This document shows positions 7,539-16,042 of a stretch of 64,000 nt of DNA, piece by piece. The translations under genes were made by a program, and so were the position numbers. The notes under the pieces were generated by a model that searched no databases, had not been told where the DNA came from, and worked only from the letters and a program-made list of their open reading frames with translations. This DNA is from Marinospirillum sp031581385 (GTDB lineage: Bacteria > Pseudomonadota > Gammaproteobacteria > Pseudomonadales > Halomonadaceae): the NCBI RefSeq assembly GCF_044810985.1, contig NZ_CP085242.1, positions 2,418,001 through 2,482,000 of the forward strand, in the 5' to 3' direction. The first letter of the stretch is position 1. Each line of letters opens with the position of its first letter.

Positions 7539-8813
7539 ATGAGCAAAACCAATGCAGCTTTGATTGAGCGTAAAAACCAGGCCGTAGCCGCGGGTGTGGG
7601 TCTGGTTCATCCGATTTTTTTGGATTCGGCAGAAAATGCCACAGTAAAAGATGTCGAAGGGCGTGAATATATTGATTTTGCCGGGGGGATTGCGGTTCTC
7701 AATACCGGGCACCTGCATCCCAAGGTCAAGGCCAAGGTGGCTGAGCAACTGGATAAGCTGTCGCATACCTGTTTTATGGTCATGGGCTATGAGCCCTATG
7801 TGGAAGTTTGTGAGAAGGTCAATGAGTTGGCCGTTGGCGATGGCCCCAAGAAAACTGCTCTGTTTACCTCAGGCGCGGAAGCCGTTGAAAATGCGGTTAA
7901 AGTGGCTCGTGCGCATACCGGGCGTACCGGGGTGATTGCCTTTGGTGCTGCTTATCATGGCCGTACTCTGGCGACTCTGGCCTTGAACGGCAAGGTGGCT
8001 CCCTATGCTTCCGGCATGGGTCTGATGCCGGGTGATGTTTTCCGCGCTCTTTACCCTTGTGAGCAGCATGGCGTATCCACTGAAGATGCTTTGGCTTCCA
8101 TTGAGCGTATTTTCAAGTTTGATGCCGAGCCCAAGGATATTGCCGCGATTATTCTGGAACCTGTGCAGGGTGAAGGGGGCTTTTATGTCGCTCCCAAAGA
8201 GTTCATGGCCGGTTTGCGCAAACTCTGTGATCAGCACGGCATCCTGTTGATTGCGGATGAAGTGCAAACCGGTGCTGGTCGCACAGGCACCTTCTTTGCC
8301 ATGGAGCAGATGGGTGTGGAGCCGGACATTACGACTTTTGCCAAATCCATTGCCGGTGGCTTCCCACTGTCAGGCCTGGTCGGCAAGGCTGAAATCATGG
8401 ATGCCATTAGCCCCGGTGGTTTGGGCGGCACCTATGGCGGCAGCCCGATTGCCTGTGCTGCTGCCTTGGGTGTTTTTGAAGCCTTTGAAGAAGAAAAACT
8501 CCTGGAGCGTAGCAAGCAGGTTGGGGAAACGATCCGTTCTGAACTGACAGCCCTGGCTAAAGACTTCCCAGGTATTGGTGATGTGCGCGGTCTGGGTGCC
8601 ATGATAGCCATGGAGTTCTTCAAGGAGGATGGCAAACCGGACAGTGAAATGCCCGGCAAGATTCTGGCTAAAGCTCGTGAGAAAGGTTTGATCCTGCTTT
8701 CCTGTGGCCTCTACGGCAATGTGGTACGCATACTGGTGCCTCTGACTGTGCCCGATGAACAGCTGCAGAAAGGCCTGAAGATTATCCGTGAGTGCATGCA
8801 GGAATTAGCCTGA
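7539..8813 (+). CDS. gabT: 4-aminobutyrate aminotransferase
   Basis: A 424-residue class III PLP aminotransferase that transfers the amino group of GABA to 2-oxoglutarate, giving succinate semialdehyde and glutamate. Diagnostic regions are DFAGGIAVLNTGHLHP, TSGAEAVENAVKVARAHTG, AYHGRT, the PLP aspartate in IADEVQTGAGRTG and the Schiff-base lysine in TFAKSIAGGFPLSG. The length is typical for GabT. ATG 7539 is chosen because GGAG precedes it and the protein begins MSKTNAALIERK as in GabT homologues. Placed right after the polyamine-type transporter, it suggests the imported compound is GABA or is converted to it; no gabD is visible. Confidence 0.92.
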   Translation: MSKTNAALIERKNQAVAAGVGLVHPIFLDSAENATVKDVEGREYIDFAGGIAVLNTGHLHPKVKAKVAEQLDKLSHTCFMVMGYEPYVEVCEKVNELAVGDGPKKTALFTSGAEAVENAVKVARAHTGRTGVIAFGAAYHGRTLATLALNGKVAPYASGMGLMPGDVFRALYPCEQHGVSTEDALASIERIFKFDAEPKDIAAIILEPVQGEGGFYVAPKEFMAGLRKLCDQHGILLIADEVQTGAGRTGTFFAMEQMGVEPDITTFAKSIAGGFPLSGLVGKAEIMDAISPGGLGGTYGGSPIACAAALGVFEAFEEEKLLERSKQVGETIRSELTALAKDFPGIGDVRGLGAMIAMEFFKEDGKPDSEMPGKILAKAREKGLILLSCGLYGNVVRILVPLTVPDEQLQKGLKIIRECMQELA

Positions 8814-8955
8814 TAATTCCTGGTTTTTTCAACTGCTCGGGGCGTTTAGTTTCTTTATAATAGCCAGCTAAACCGCCTCGGGTTTACCGCCACCGCAGGA
8901 TGCGCGTCGAAAAATGACTTCACTCATTTCCGGCCTTGCCCCTCTTTTCTTTTGG

Positions 8956-8969
8956 TATCATTATTGATA
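8956..8969. promoter_or_regulatory. Candidate hicAB operator
   Basis: TATCA-TTAT-TGATA is a perfect inverted repeat ending 10 bp before the hicA start codon. HicB-type antitoxins with a C-terminal ribbon-helix-helix usually bind such palindromes to autorepress their operon. No clear Shine-Dalgarno precedes hicA. Confidence 0.45.
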
Positions 8970-8979
8970 TCGTTTATCT

Positions 8980-9231
8980 ATGGCACATGTAGAAGATATC
9001 CTCGCTAAAATGCGAGCCAATCCCAAAAGCATAAGGTTCAATGACTTATGCAAGGTGTGTGACACTTATTTTGGAGAGGCTCGTCAGTCAGGTTCCAGTC
9101 ATCGTGTTTACAAAACACCGTGGCAAGGCGACCCGCGAGTAAATATTCAAAATGCCAAAGGTAAAGCCAAGCCTTATCAGGTGCGGCAAGTACTCGCTGC
9201 TATCGAGCGGCTGGAGGTGAAAAATGGCTAA
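8980..9231 (+). CDS. hicA: HicA-family mRNA-interferase toxin
   Basis: An 83-residue HicA-like toxin. It has the small dsRBD-like fold pattern and the conserved catalytic histidine in GSSHRVY (H41), followed by NIQNAKGKAKPYQVRQVL. HicA toxins cleave mRNA until neutralised by HicB. It precedes the antitoxin gene and overlaps it by 8 bp, the usual toxin-first order of hicAB. The pair stands at the left edge of the mobile island, with an attC-like site directly behind it, consistent with capture as a gene cassette. Confidence 0.85.
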   Translation: MAHVEDILAKMRANPKSIRFNDLCKVCDTYFGEARQSGSSHRVYKTPWQGDPRVNIQNAKGKAKPYQVRQVLAAIERLEVKNG

Positions 9232-9550
9232 ATTTATTGATCGCTACACATACCGTGTCACCTGGTCAGAGGAAGATCAGGAGTATGTCGGAATGTGCGC
9301 GGAGTTTCCGAGCCTCAGCTGGCTTGAAGAAACTCAGGAAGGAGCGTTATCTGGTATTCGCAGCCTGGTTAGGGAGTGCCTCCGCGACATGGAAGAAAAC
9401 GGTGAGTCGGTGCCAGAGCCCCTGGCGACAAAAAAATACAGTGGAAAGTTTATGGTGCGTGTGCCGCCAGAAACGCATCGGCACCTGGCAATGGAAGCTG
9501 CGGAAGCTGGTGTTAGCCTTAATAGGCTGGTGGCCAGCCGCTTACATTAA
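9224..9550 (+). CDS. hicB: HicB-family antitoxin
   Basis: A 108-residue HicB antitoxin. Residues ~1-65 give the partial RNase-H-like fold (YRVTWSEEDQEYVGMCAEFP, LRDMEENGESVPEP), and residues ~75-108 are an Arc-type ribbon-helix-helix (GKFMVRVPPETHRHLAMEAA, VSLNRLVASRL) for DNA binding and autoregulation. The start ATG 9224 has AGGTG upstream, inside the hicA coding sequence. Its stop codon lies within the left core of the attC-like site at 9546. Confidence 0.85.
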   Translation: MAKFIDRYTYRVTWSEEDQEYVGMCAEFPSLSWLEETQEGALSGIRSLVRECLRDMEENGESVPEPLATKKYSGKFMVRVPPETHRHLAMEAAEAGVSLNRLVASRLH

Positions 9551-9610
9551 ACACAAGTTGCGCAAGCGGGACAAAGTGCTGCGACTTCGCCCCTTCGCAA
9601 GGCGTTCTGG
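9546..9610 (+). repeat. attC-like integron recombination site 1
   Basis: Beginning in the hicB stop codon, AACACAAGTTGCGCAAGCGGG pairs imperfectly with the sequence ending CCCCTTCGCAAGGCGTT. The pairing is TTGCG/CGCAA, AAG/CTT and GGG/CCC with unpaired C residues on one strand only. That is the layout of integron attC sites: an imperfect palindrome with extrahelical bases, an AAC-ending left core and a GTT at the right core (9604-9606). A MITE begins three bases later and interrupts the right core. No integrase gene is in the window. Confidence 0.5.
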
Positions 9611-9771
9611 CTGTAGAAAAACCTAAGCGATTTTAGTTTTTGAGAGTTTTTCGCGCTCACACGTAAATTCTGGAGTTTCTGGTGATGAAAAGTGCTCCAG
9701 AATTCACGTATAATCGCCATTTTTCGTACAAAAAATGATCAATAATTTGAGGTTGAGGTTTTTCTACAGCC
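9609..9771. mobile_element. 163-bp MITE related to an IS1182-like element
   Basis: Perfect 16-bp terminal inverted repeats, GGCTGTAGAAAAACCT at 9609-9624 and its complement at 9756-9771, bound a 131-bp non-coding core. The core contains a second inverted repeat (AATTCTGGAG 9666-9675 and its complement 9695-9704, with ACGT continuing both arms) and a TATAAT at 9709-9714. The same 16-mer recurs at 17035-17050, in front of a truncated IS1182-type transposase gene, so the element is probably a non-autonomous derivative of that family. Both ends are flanked, two bases out, by GTT, which may be a target duplication. Confidence 0.7.
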
Positions 9772-9798
9772 TCGTTATACGAAGATAGAGGGAGTTTG

Positions 9799-10902
9799 AT
9801 GAGAGGGCAGTGGTTAGGAAACTATTCCGGGAACACTACTGGAAGGATAATGATCAACATTGATGAGGTTGGCGATCATTTTGAGGGTGTCGCGTACCTG
9901 CATCCTAATGAAAGTGGTTTGCCCGGAACCATCGCTTACTTTGGTACAGAAGACAAAAAATCAGAACAAGCGGTGACCGCACTTACTGCTCCGATTGATC
10001 CGAGAACAGGGTTTCAAACGTCTTGGGATAAAATCCAAGATCTCTATCAAAAGGACGTTACTCATTCAGAGAAGGCGAAAACTCTGATTAGCCAAGTCGG
10101 TAATTCTCTAACAGTAGTTGGCGAAACAGATATTGGAGTGACGTTTTCCGGAGAATTGAAGCGGCCCGACCAGAAAGCAGGCTCCAAGATAAAGGGGCAA
10201 TGGATGTCGTGGGCAGAATTTAAAAACCACGTTTCCGATATTTCTGAAGCTGGATATCTGTTCCGTGGCCAGCAAAAGCCCTGGAGATTATGTACTTCGT
10301 TCCATCGTCGAGAACGATATCGAATCAGTGAGTTCACTTCGAGGGATGTGAAGCAGCTGCATCAACGTCTCAGCGCCATTACCTCCCACTTTTTTGACCT
10401 CACTATTCCAGAACAAAATGGCGCTTTTTTTAATCTGTTACAGCACCATGGGTATCCAACACCTCTATTAGATTGGTCATACTCTCCATTCGTGGCAGCA
10501 TTTTTTGCATTCCGTGATCGCCCCATTGATTATTCTGGTGACGAGTCGGTTCGGATTTATCTTTTTGACAATCGCGAATGGCAGTCCCGTTACAGGCAAG
10601 TAGACAATCTTGATCCGGCTTTTCCTCACTTATCGGTGTCGGACTTCATTGCCATCGACAACCCAAGACTGGTGCCTCAACAGGCAGCTACGACCGCAAC
10701 GAATTTATATGATATCGAAGCCTATCTCCTTGATAAGGAAAAAGAAAGCGGGATCAAGTTTCTCCAGGCGATTGACATTCCGGCTCGGGAGAGAAGTGCT
10801 GTAATGGCAGATTTGCGTTTTATGGGGATTACGGCTGGCTCAATGTTTCCGAGTATTGACGGGGTTTGCGAAGAGCTCCGAGAGCGGAACTTTGATCGCT
10901 AA
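9799..10902 (+). CDS. FRG-domain protein
   Basis: A 367-residue protein. Residues ~1-130 form an uncharacterised beta-rich N-terminal part (GQWLGNYSGNTTGRIMINID); residues ~135-360 contain the FRG domain, recognised by LFRGQQKPWRL (FRG at 155-157) and QHHGYPTPLLDWSYSPFVAA from ~215. FRG domains are common in phage-defence and mobile-island genes, but their activity is not established. ATG 9799 follows GAGGGAG; a TTG three bases upstream is in frame. A short CTAACA/TGTTAG hairpin lies just after the stop. It may be expressed with the following nuclease-like gene, 51 bp downstream. The base composition looks more AT-rich than the surrounding backbone. Confidence 0.7.
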   Translation: MRGQWLGNYSGNTTGRIMINIDEVGDHFEGVAYLHPNESGLPGTIAYFGTEDKKSEQAVTALTAPIDPRTGFQTSWDKIQDLYQKDVTHSEKAKTLISQVGNSLTVVGETDIGVTFSGELKRPDQKAGSKIKGQWMSWAEFKNHVSDISEAGYLFRGQQKPWRLCTSFHRRERYRISEFTSRDVKQLHQRLSAITSHFFDLTIPEQNGAFFNLLQHHGYPTPLLDWSYSPFVAAFFAFRDRPIDYSGDESVRIYLFDNREWQSRYRQVDNLDPAFPHLSVSDFIAIDNPRLVPQQAATTATNLYDIEAYLLDKEKESGIKFLQAIDIPARERSAVMADLRFMGITAGSMFPSIDGVCEELRERNFDR

Positions 10903-10953
10903 CACGTATAATAAAAATGTTAGAAGCCAAAGAAACAATGGAGTAATCATCAA

Positions 10954-11967
10954 GTGCCGATTTTCGATATTTCAGGAGACAAGTTATCTGCCGTTGAGCA
11001 GAAAAACTTTGCTTTGGAAAAGGATTTGCAGTCTCTGATTGAGAAAAACCTCGAAACGGTCTTCAATTGCAGATTTGTTGCCAGTGAGTTTTCAACTGGT
11101 GCACAGCATGCAGGTCGAATTGATAGTCTCGCTCTATCAGAAGAAGATAATCCGGTGATTATCGAGTACAAAAAAGTCGAATCATCTGAGCTAATTAATC
11201 AAAGCCTTTTCTACTTGCACTGGATTCAAGATCACAAGGGTGATTTTGAGATCGCGGTACAAAAGCGGCTGGGAAGTGGCGTAAAGGTTGATTGGTCTGA
11301 CGTGAGGGTTATTTGCATCGCCCCAAACTATAAGAAATATGATTTGCATGCAGTTCAGGTAATGGGCGCAAATATTGAACTATGGAAATACCGCTTATTT
11401 TCCAATAACTCACTTTATCTTGAAGAGGTTTTTCATGCTGCCAAATCAGCGGCAGTATCAACGTCTACGGCTACCACTGAAAATGGATACAAAAATCCCG
11501 TTATGGTTGAGGCTGGTAAAAAAGCAGCGCTAACCCGCGCCACAGCGACCTATACGTTTGATGAAAGACTTGAAGGAAAAAGCGACGGTATCCAAGAGTT
11601 AACTGCAATTATACGAGAGTTCATCATTGGCTTAGATGAATCAATTGAAGAAGTTCCAAAAAAATTCTACGTTGCATACAAAATCTCGCAGAACATCGCT
11701 TGCATGGAAGTCAAAGGTAAGAACGTCAAGCTGTTCTTAAAGCTCAAACCGTCGGACATTCCAGAGGGCACCAAAAACTATCGAGATGTAACATCAATAG
11801 GTCATTACGGTACTGGTGATGTTGAGTTTACCGTATCTTCGGAAGCGGAGTTTGAGCCAGTTGCGTATTCCAGACCAAGCCTGCCACTGATTCCAGACGA
11901 AAGCTGCCACCCATTCCACGCGAAGCCTGCCACTGATTCCACGGCAAAGCTGCCACCTGAGCAGTGA
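10954..11967 (+). pseudogene. PD-(D/E)xK nuclease-like/DUF5655 gene, 3' end displaced by IS21 insertion
   Basis: A GTG-started reading frame (GGAG upstream) whose native codons run to 11861. Residues ~15-120 look like a PD-(D/E)xK endonuclease core: AGRIDSL (D57) and VIIEYKK (E71, K73). Residues ~200-303 match DUF5655 (GIQELTAIIREFIIGL, VKLFLKLKPSDIPEGTKNYR). After EFEPV the frame enters an IS21-family element and picks up 34 foreign residues from its terminal repeats before a stop at 11967. The true last 13 codons are found intact after the element at 16909-16950 and read in frame as KEFITMAYNKVGG, giving a 316-residue ancestor. The hybrid protein keeps the whole nuclease-like part, so it could still act. 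The neighbouring FRG gene suggests a defence role, which is inference. Confidence 0.75.
11882..11956. repeat. Left terminal repeats of outer IS21 element
   Basis: TGCCAC occurs at 11882, 11905, 11928 and 11951, exactly 23 bp apart, each within a related unit such as ATTCCACGG-CAAAGC. A partial fifth unit (ATTCCAGACCAAGCC) lies at the very end. Multiple subterminal repeats are typical IstA-binding sites in IS21 elements. Confidence 0.8.
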
Positions 11968-12046
11968 GCCTGAATCTCCCTTTTTTGATGCTCCCTGCGG
12001 GATAACTAACCGGTAATCTGACTTCATTTCATTCGGAGATGAGCAG

Positions 12047-12326
12047 ATGCCAGCCAAGAGGTTATCCATGCGTAAGATTAAAGAAGTCCTGCGTCTCAAA
12101 TGGGACAGGGGGCTCAGTAACCGGCAGGTTGCTGCAACCTGTGGTATCAGTCGCCCGACTGTGAGCGAGTATCTGCGACGTTTTTCAGAAGCGGGTCTGA
12201 ACTGGCCCTTGCCCGCTGAGATGGATGAGTCCAGGTTGGAGCAGAAGCTGTTTCCTCCAGCGCCTGACTTGCCTGCTCAGGCCAGAGGCCTACCTGATTG
12301 GCAGCAGATCCATCAGGAGCTTAAAT
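12047..12326 (+). pseudogene. istA: 5' fragment of outer istA transposase
   Basis: This fragment encodes the first ~93 residues of an IS21 IstA: start ATG 12047 behind GGAG, a helix-turn-helix (SNRQVAATCGISRPTVSEYL) that recognises the terminal repeats, and LPDWQQIHQELK just before the break. The inner IS21 element begins at 12327. The remainder of the gene resumes at 14769, and the two parts join in frame as QELK-FPKTTLFLLWQEY to give a 513-residue ancestral protein. As it stands the frame reads into the inner element and stops at 12397. Confidence 0.85.
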
Positions 12327-12385
12327 TGTCAATGGCCATTTATTTTGACCCACCTTTGGCCAATAAAATTGACCCACCTGGTGCG

Positions 12386-13126
12386 TTAGTTGGTTAACTT
12401 TTCTTTCAGTCGATAGCTTTCTCCTCCCAGCATGAAGATGTGTGAGTGATGGATAATCCGGTCTACGATGGGTATGGCCACATTGTCGTTATGGAAGAAC
12501 TCTCCCCAGTCGGTGAAGTCCTTGTTGGTGGTCAGGATGATGGAGCGGTACTCATACAGGCTGTTGACCAGTTGGAAGAGGTTATAGCGGGACTGGCGGC
12601 TCATGGGCAGGTATCCCAGCTCATCAATGATCAGCAGGTCGTTTTTGGCCAGCAGGCTGATCCGCTTTTTCAGTTCACCGCGTTTTTCAGCCAGTTCCAG
12701 CTCTTCCACCAGGGTCATGGCCGTTTTGAACAGCACCTTGTAACCGGCTTCGATGGCTTTGTAGCCCAGGCCAATGGCCAGGTGGGTTTTGCCCACTCCC
12801 GGTGGCCCGATGAACACCAGGTTCTGGCGCTGATCCAGGAAGTTGAAGTCCAGCAGCGCACTGATCTGGCGTTTATTGATGGTGGTCTGGTGACGATAGT
12901 CGAAGTCATCCAGGCGCTTTTCCATCGGGAAGTGAGCTTGTTTGAAGTGACGCTGGATGCGTTTTTGATCGCGTTCTTTCAGCTCATAGCCCATCAGGTG
13001 GTCGATACACTGTAGATAAGACCAGTCATTACTTTCAGCTTCACCGAGCAGCTGAGGGAGCTGTTGAGCCATCCAGGTCAGCCTCAGGCTTTTGCAGCGG
13101 GCGCGGGTTTGTTCAAGCTGCCCCAT
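12386..13126 (-). CDS. istB: IstB ATPase of inner IS21 element
   Basis: A 246-residue AAA+ helper ATPase. Walker A is GPPGVGKTH, Walker B LLIIDELGY, and sensor 1 lies in IILTTNKDF. IstB forms ATP-dependent assemblies on target DNA, bends it and stimulates IstA. The N-terminal part (QTRARCKSLRLTWMAQQLPQ) is the IstB N-domain. It overlaps the end of istA by 14 bp, the usual translationally coupled arrangement. The full family length with no breaks supports an active element. Confidence 0.93.
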   Translation of the reverse strand: MGQLEQTRARCKSLRLTWMAQQLPQLLGEAESNDWSYLQCIDHLMGYELKERDQKRIQRHFKQAHFPMEKRLDDFDYRHQTTINKRQISALLDFNFLDQRQNLVFIGPPGVGKTHLAIGLGYKAIEAGYKVLFKTAMTLVEELELAEKRGELKKRISLLAKNDLLIIDELGYLPMSRQSRYNLFQLVNSLYEYRSIILTTNKDFTDWGEFFHNDNVAIPIVDRIIHHSHIFMLGGESYRLKEKLTN

Positions 13127-14645
13127 GGGTCACCTCCTGGCCACTGGACTGGCCAAGTCGCTGGTAAGCCGAGAGGTCTACATGGTTGGCCGAAGTAGCC
13201 TCTGGCAGACCGTGATCTGGATAACGCCCTTTGCTCCGCGCCTGACGTTCCGCCTCCAGGTAGCGTTTGATCTTGCCAGCGGTAATGCCGGGCCGCTCGG
13301 CCAGCTGCACAAGCAGCTTTCGATCTTCCGGCTCCAGGTGAGCCAGGATGGATTTCAGGGCAACCAGCTGATCCTTGACGACTCTAGGCTCTGAGCGCCT
13401 GATCTGCTGGCAGAGTGTCTGACCCAGAGCCTTTCCCAGCATTTGACTGATTTCGGTCTCCAGCTGCGCCACCCGAGCTTCCCTGTCCCGGTAGTGGTTG
13501 TTGTTCTTGATGATGCGCCCCTTTTCCAGGCACAGGGTATGTTCGGCCAGGGTCTCACCAGTGTTTAGGTCGGTAATGACCAGACGGCCTTCCTGCTGCA
13601 TTACACCGACCTGAGATTGCTGCCAGGCCAGAGGCACGGAGTATTTATTGGCTTGGTAGCTGATCAGACCGGTTTTATCCGCACGACGAGTTTCAATCGC
13701 CGAAGGCTGACGAAGACTGCTGGGGGCCAGGTAAGGCTTCAGCTGAGTTCGTTCTTCGGCCATAAAAACGGTGTGGGGGATCTGGCCGGTGGTGCCATGC
13801 TCACGACGGTTGGCCACTTCATCCAGCCAGTTTTGCAGATGGTCTCTCACGGCTTGTTGACAGGTGAAGTGTTCGCCATAAAAGCAGTCCTGCTTGACGT
13901 ATTTGACCCCAGCTTCCACCTTGCCCTTGCTCTGGGGGTCATAGCCTTCACAGGCATGGATTCTAAAGCCTGCGGTGGTGGCATACTGGTAAAAGCGCTG
14001 GTTGGCCTCGATTTCCCGGTATTGCTCCTTGATCACCACCAGCTTGGTCTGGTCATAAACACACTCTTCGGTGATGCCGCCAAAATACCGGAAGGCTTCA
14101 TCATGCAGTTGAATAAAGGCCTGGGTATCAAGGGGCTGGAAGCTCAGGCCCACATACATCAGACGCGAGAAAGAGAGCACGAAGACAACAAAGTGAAGGG
14201 TGACCTCCTGATCACCGACCCGAACGCCTCGCAGCTCGCCGGGATCAACCTGACATTGAACACCGGCCACATCATCAATAATGGGTTCAAAGTAGCGAAC
14301 CTGAGCTACAGCCACTTCCTGGCGCAGCTGTTGAATATAACGGCGCAAACTTCGATCAGATGCAGGGATGGAGCCATATTTAGTACGCAGCTTACGAGCA
14401 ACCTTCACCGCACTCAGCTTGGGGAACTCACCCAGTAGGTACACCAGATAACTGCGGTAATCATCCAGCTTTTTGCTGCGACTGGGGTCTGATTGCTGAC
14501 CTTGAATGGCTTCTTCCGATAGACGCAGATACTTGCGAACGGTATTGCGAGAGATGGACAACTGCTTACTGATGGCTCGGACGGAAAGACCCTGGCCGTT
14601 GTCGTGTAGTGCTTTGATTTTATGAATCACAACCCACTCCTTCAA
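13113..14645 (-). CDS. istA: IstA DDE transposase of inner IS21 element
   Basis: A 510-residue IS21 transposase. The N-terminal helix-turn-helix (SVRAISKQLSISRNTVRKYL) binds the terminal repeats; an RNase-H-like DDE core follows, with VQCQVDPGELRG supplying the first aspartate region, EECVYDQTK the second and the glutamate in SKGKVEAGVKYVKQD the third. The C-terminal beta-barrel begins near YQANKYSVPLAWQQ. The gene is complete. With IstB it cuts and pastes or copies the element as a circle intermediate, leaving short target duplications such as the TAAAT seen here. Confidence 0.93.
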   Translation of the reverse strand: MKEWVVIHKIKALHDNGQGLSVRAISKQLSISRNTVRKYLRLSEEAIQGQQSDPSRSKKLDDYRSYLVYLLGEFPKLSAVKVARKLRTKYGSIPASDRSLRRYIQQLRQEVAVAQVRYFEPIIDDVAGVQCQVDPGELRGVRVGDQEVTLHFVVFVLSFSRLMYVGLSFQPLDTQAFIQLHDEAFRYFGGITEECVYDQTKLVVIKEQYREIEANQRFYQYATTAGFRIHACEGYDPQSKGKVEAGVKYVKQDCFYGEHFTCQQAVRDHLQNWLDEVANRREHGTTGQIPHTVFMAEERTQLKPYLAPSSLRQPSAIETRRADKTGLISYQANKYSVPLAWQQSQVGVMQQEGRLVITDLNTGETLAEHTLCLEKGRIIKNNNHYRDREARVAQLETEISQMLGKALGQTLCQQIRRSEPRVVKDQLVALKSILAHLEPEDRKLLVQLAERPGITAGKIKRYLEAERQARSKGRYPDHGLPEATSANHVDLSAYQRLGQSSGQEVTHGAA

Positions 14646-14763
14646 AACCCTTCCCCTTAATCATCATCGTTGAGGGAAGGTACTGGTTTTGGTGGCCAAA
14701 GCCACCTTGGGGGTGGGTCAAAATTAATGGCCAGAAGCGGGTCAGTTTAGTTGGCCATTAACA

Positions 14764-16030
14764 TAAATTCCCTAAAACCACCCTCTTCCTGCTGTGGCAG
14801 GAGTACCGTGCGGCCAATCCTGAGGGTTATCAATACAGCTGGTTCTGTGATCACTATCGGAGCTGGCAAGGCAAGTTGGATCTGGTGATGCGTCAGAATC
14901 ACCGAGCCGGTGAAAAGCTCTTTGTGGATTATGCAGGTCAGACAGCCCCCGTCATTGATCCCAACACAGGCGAGATCCGTGAAGCTCAGATTTTTGTTGC
15001 GGTCATGGGGGCATCCAATTACACCTTTGCTGAAGCCACCTGGTCGCAGAAGCTGCCAGACTGGATCCACTCTCACATTCGTGCCTTTGAGTTCCTGGGT
15101 GGTGTGCCTGAGCTCGTGGTTCCAGACAATCTGAAATCCGGTGTCACCAAGGCTCACCGGTATGAACCCGATCTGAACCCAACCTACCAGGACATGGTCT
15201 CCCATTATGGGGTCTCGGTTGTGCCTGCACGGGTTCGTAAACCCCGCGACAAGGCCAAAGCTGAAGGCGGTGTGCTGATCGTTGAACGCTGGATCCTGGC
15301 GGCCCTGCGACACCGACAACACTTCTCTCTGGGTCAGTTAAACGCTTCCATCCGCGAACTGCTCACCCTGCTGAATCAGCGCCCCTTCCGCAAACTGCCT
15401 GGCAATCGCCAGGAGCACTTTGAAACCATCGATCGTCCGGCTCTACAGCCCCTGCCTGCGGAACCCTACACCTATGCCCAGTGGAAGAAGGCACGAGTCC
15501 ACATGGACTACCACGTAGCCTTTGAGGGGCACTATTACTCGGTTCCTTGCAGCCTGGTAAAAAAGGAGGTGGAGCTGAGAGTCACTGAATACACCCTTGA
15601 GGTCTTTTATCGAGGCCAGCGCGTTGCCAGCCATCAGCGCAGTGCCCATAAGGGTCGTCATACCACGGTGACCGCACACATGCCTGAAGCCCACCGCCAG
15701 GCCGGTGAATGGACCCCCGAGCGACTGGTGAAATGGGCTGCGAAAACGGGCCCGGCAACCGAGCAGATGATTATCAAGGCGCTTGCGCATCGCAAGCACC
15801 CTCAACAAGCTTACCGAGCCTGTCTGGGGATCCTGAGGCTGGGCAAGGCCTACAGTGAGAAACGGCTGGAGTCAGCCTGCCAAAGAGCCCTGATGCTGGG
15901 TAGCTACCGCTACAAAAGCATCGAATCCATCCTCAAGCACCGGCTGGATGAGCAACCGCTGGACATCCAGGAAGAGCTCTCCCTACCGGATCAGCACGAC
16001 AATATTCGTGGCCCTGCCTACTACCATTAA
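14764..16030 (+). pseudogene. istA: 3' fragment of outer istA transposase
   Basis: The remaining ~420 residues of the outer IstA, resuming after the inner element. It contains the catalytic core (FVDYAGQTAPVIDP first aspartate, LVVPDNLKSGV second aspartate, KAKAEGGVLIVERW glutamate) and the C-terminal domain. An internal ATG at 14876 could start a truncated 384-residue product that keeps the catalytic residues but lacks the DNA-binding domain. The sequence has no frameshift or stop, so the only lesion is the inner IS. It ends 12 bp before the outer istB. Confidence 0.85.
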
Positions 16031-16042
16031 AGGATCTTCATC

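Larger units (their letters stand above)
12327..14763. mobile_element. Inner, intact IS21-family element
   Basis: A 2,437-bp element with TG...CA ends: left TGTCAATGGCCA and, read on the other strand, right TGTTAATGGCCA. It is flanked by a 5-bp duplication TAAAT (12322-12326 and 14764-14768). It carries complete istA and istB on the minus strand, i.e. in reverse orientation to the host element. Repeated TGGCCA/TTGACCCACC motifs at the left end, 24 bp apart, are probable transposase sites. The intact genes, ends and duplication suggest a recent insertion. It differs from the outer element in sequence, so it is a separate IS. Confidence 0.92.

Noticed and set aside
8814..8979. Possible third attC or attI site left of hicA (a GGGGCGTTTAG near 8837)
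   Set aside because: No matching left core or palindromic arms could be found, so the left border of the island stays undefined.
10894..10925. CTAACA...TGTTAG hairpin after the FRG gene as an attC site
   Set aside because: Far too short and without the internal arms of an attC; more likely a weak terminator or chance.
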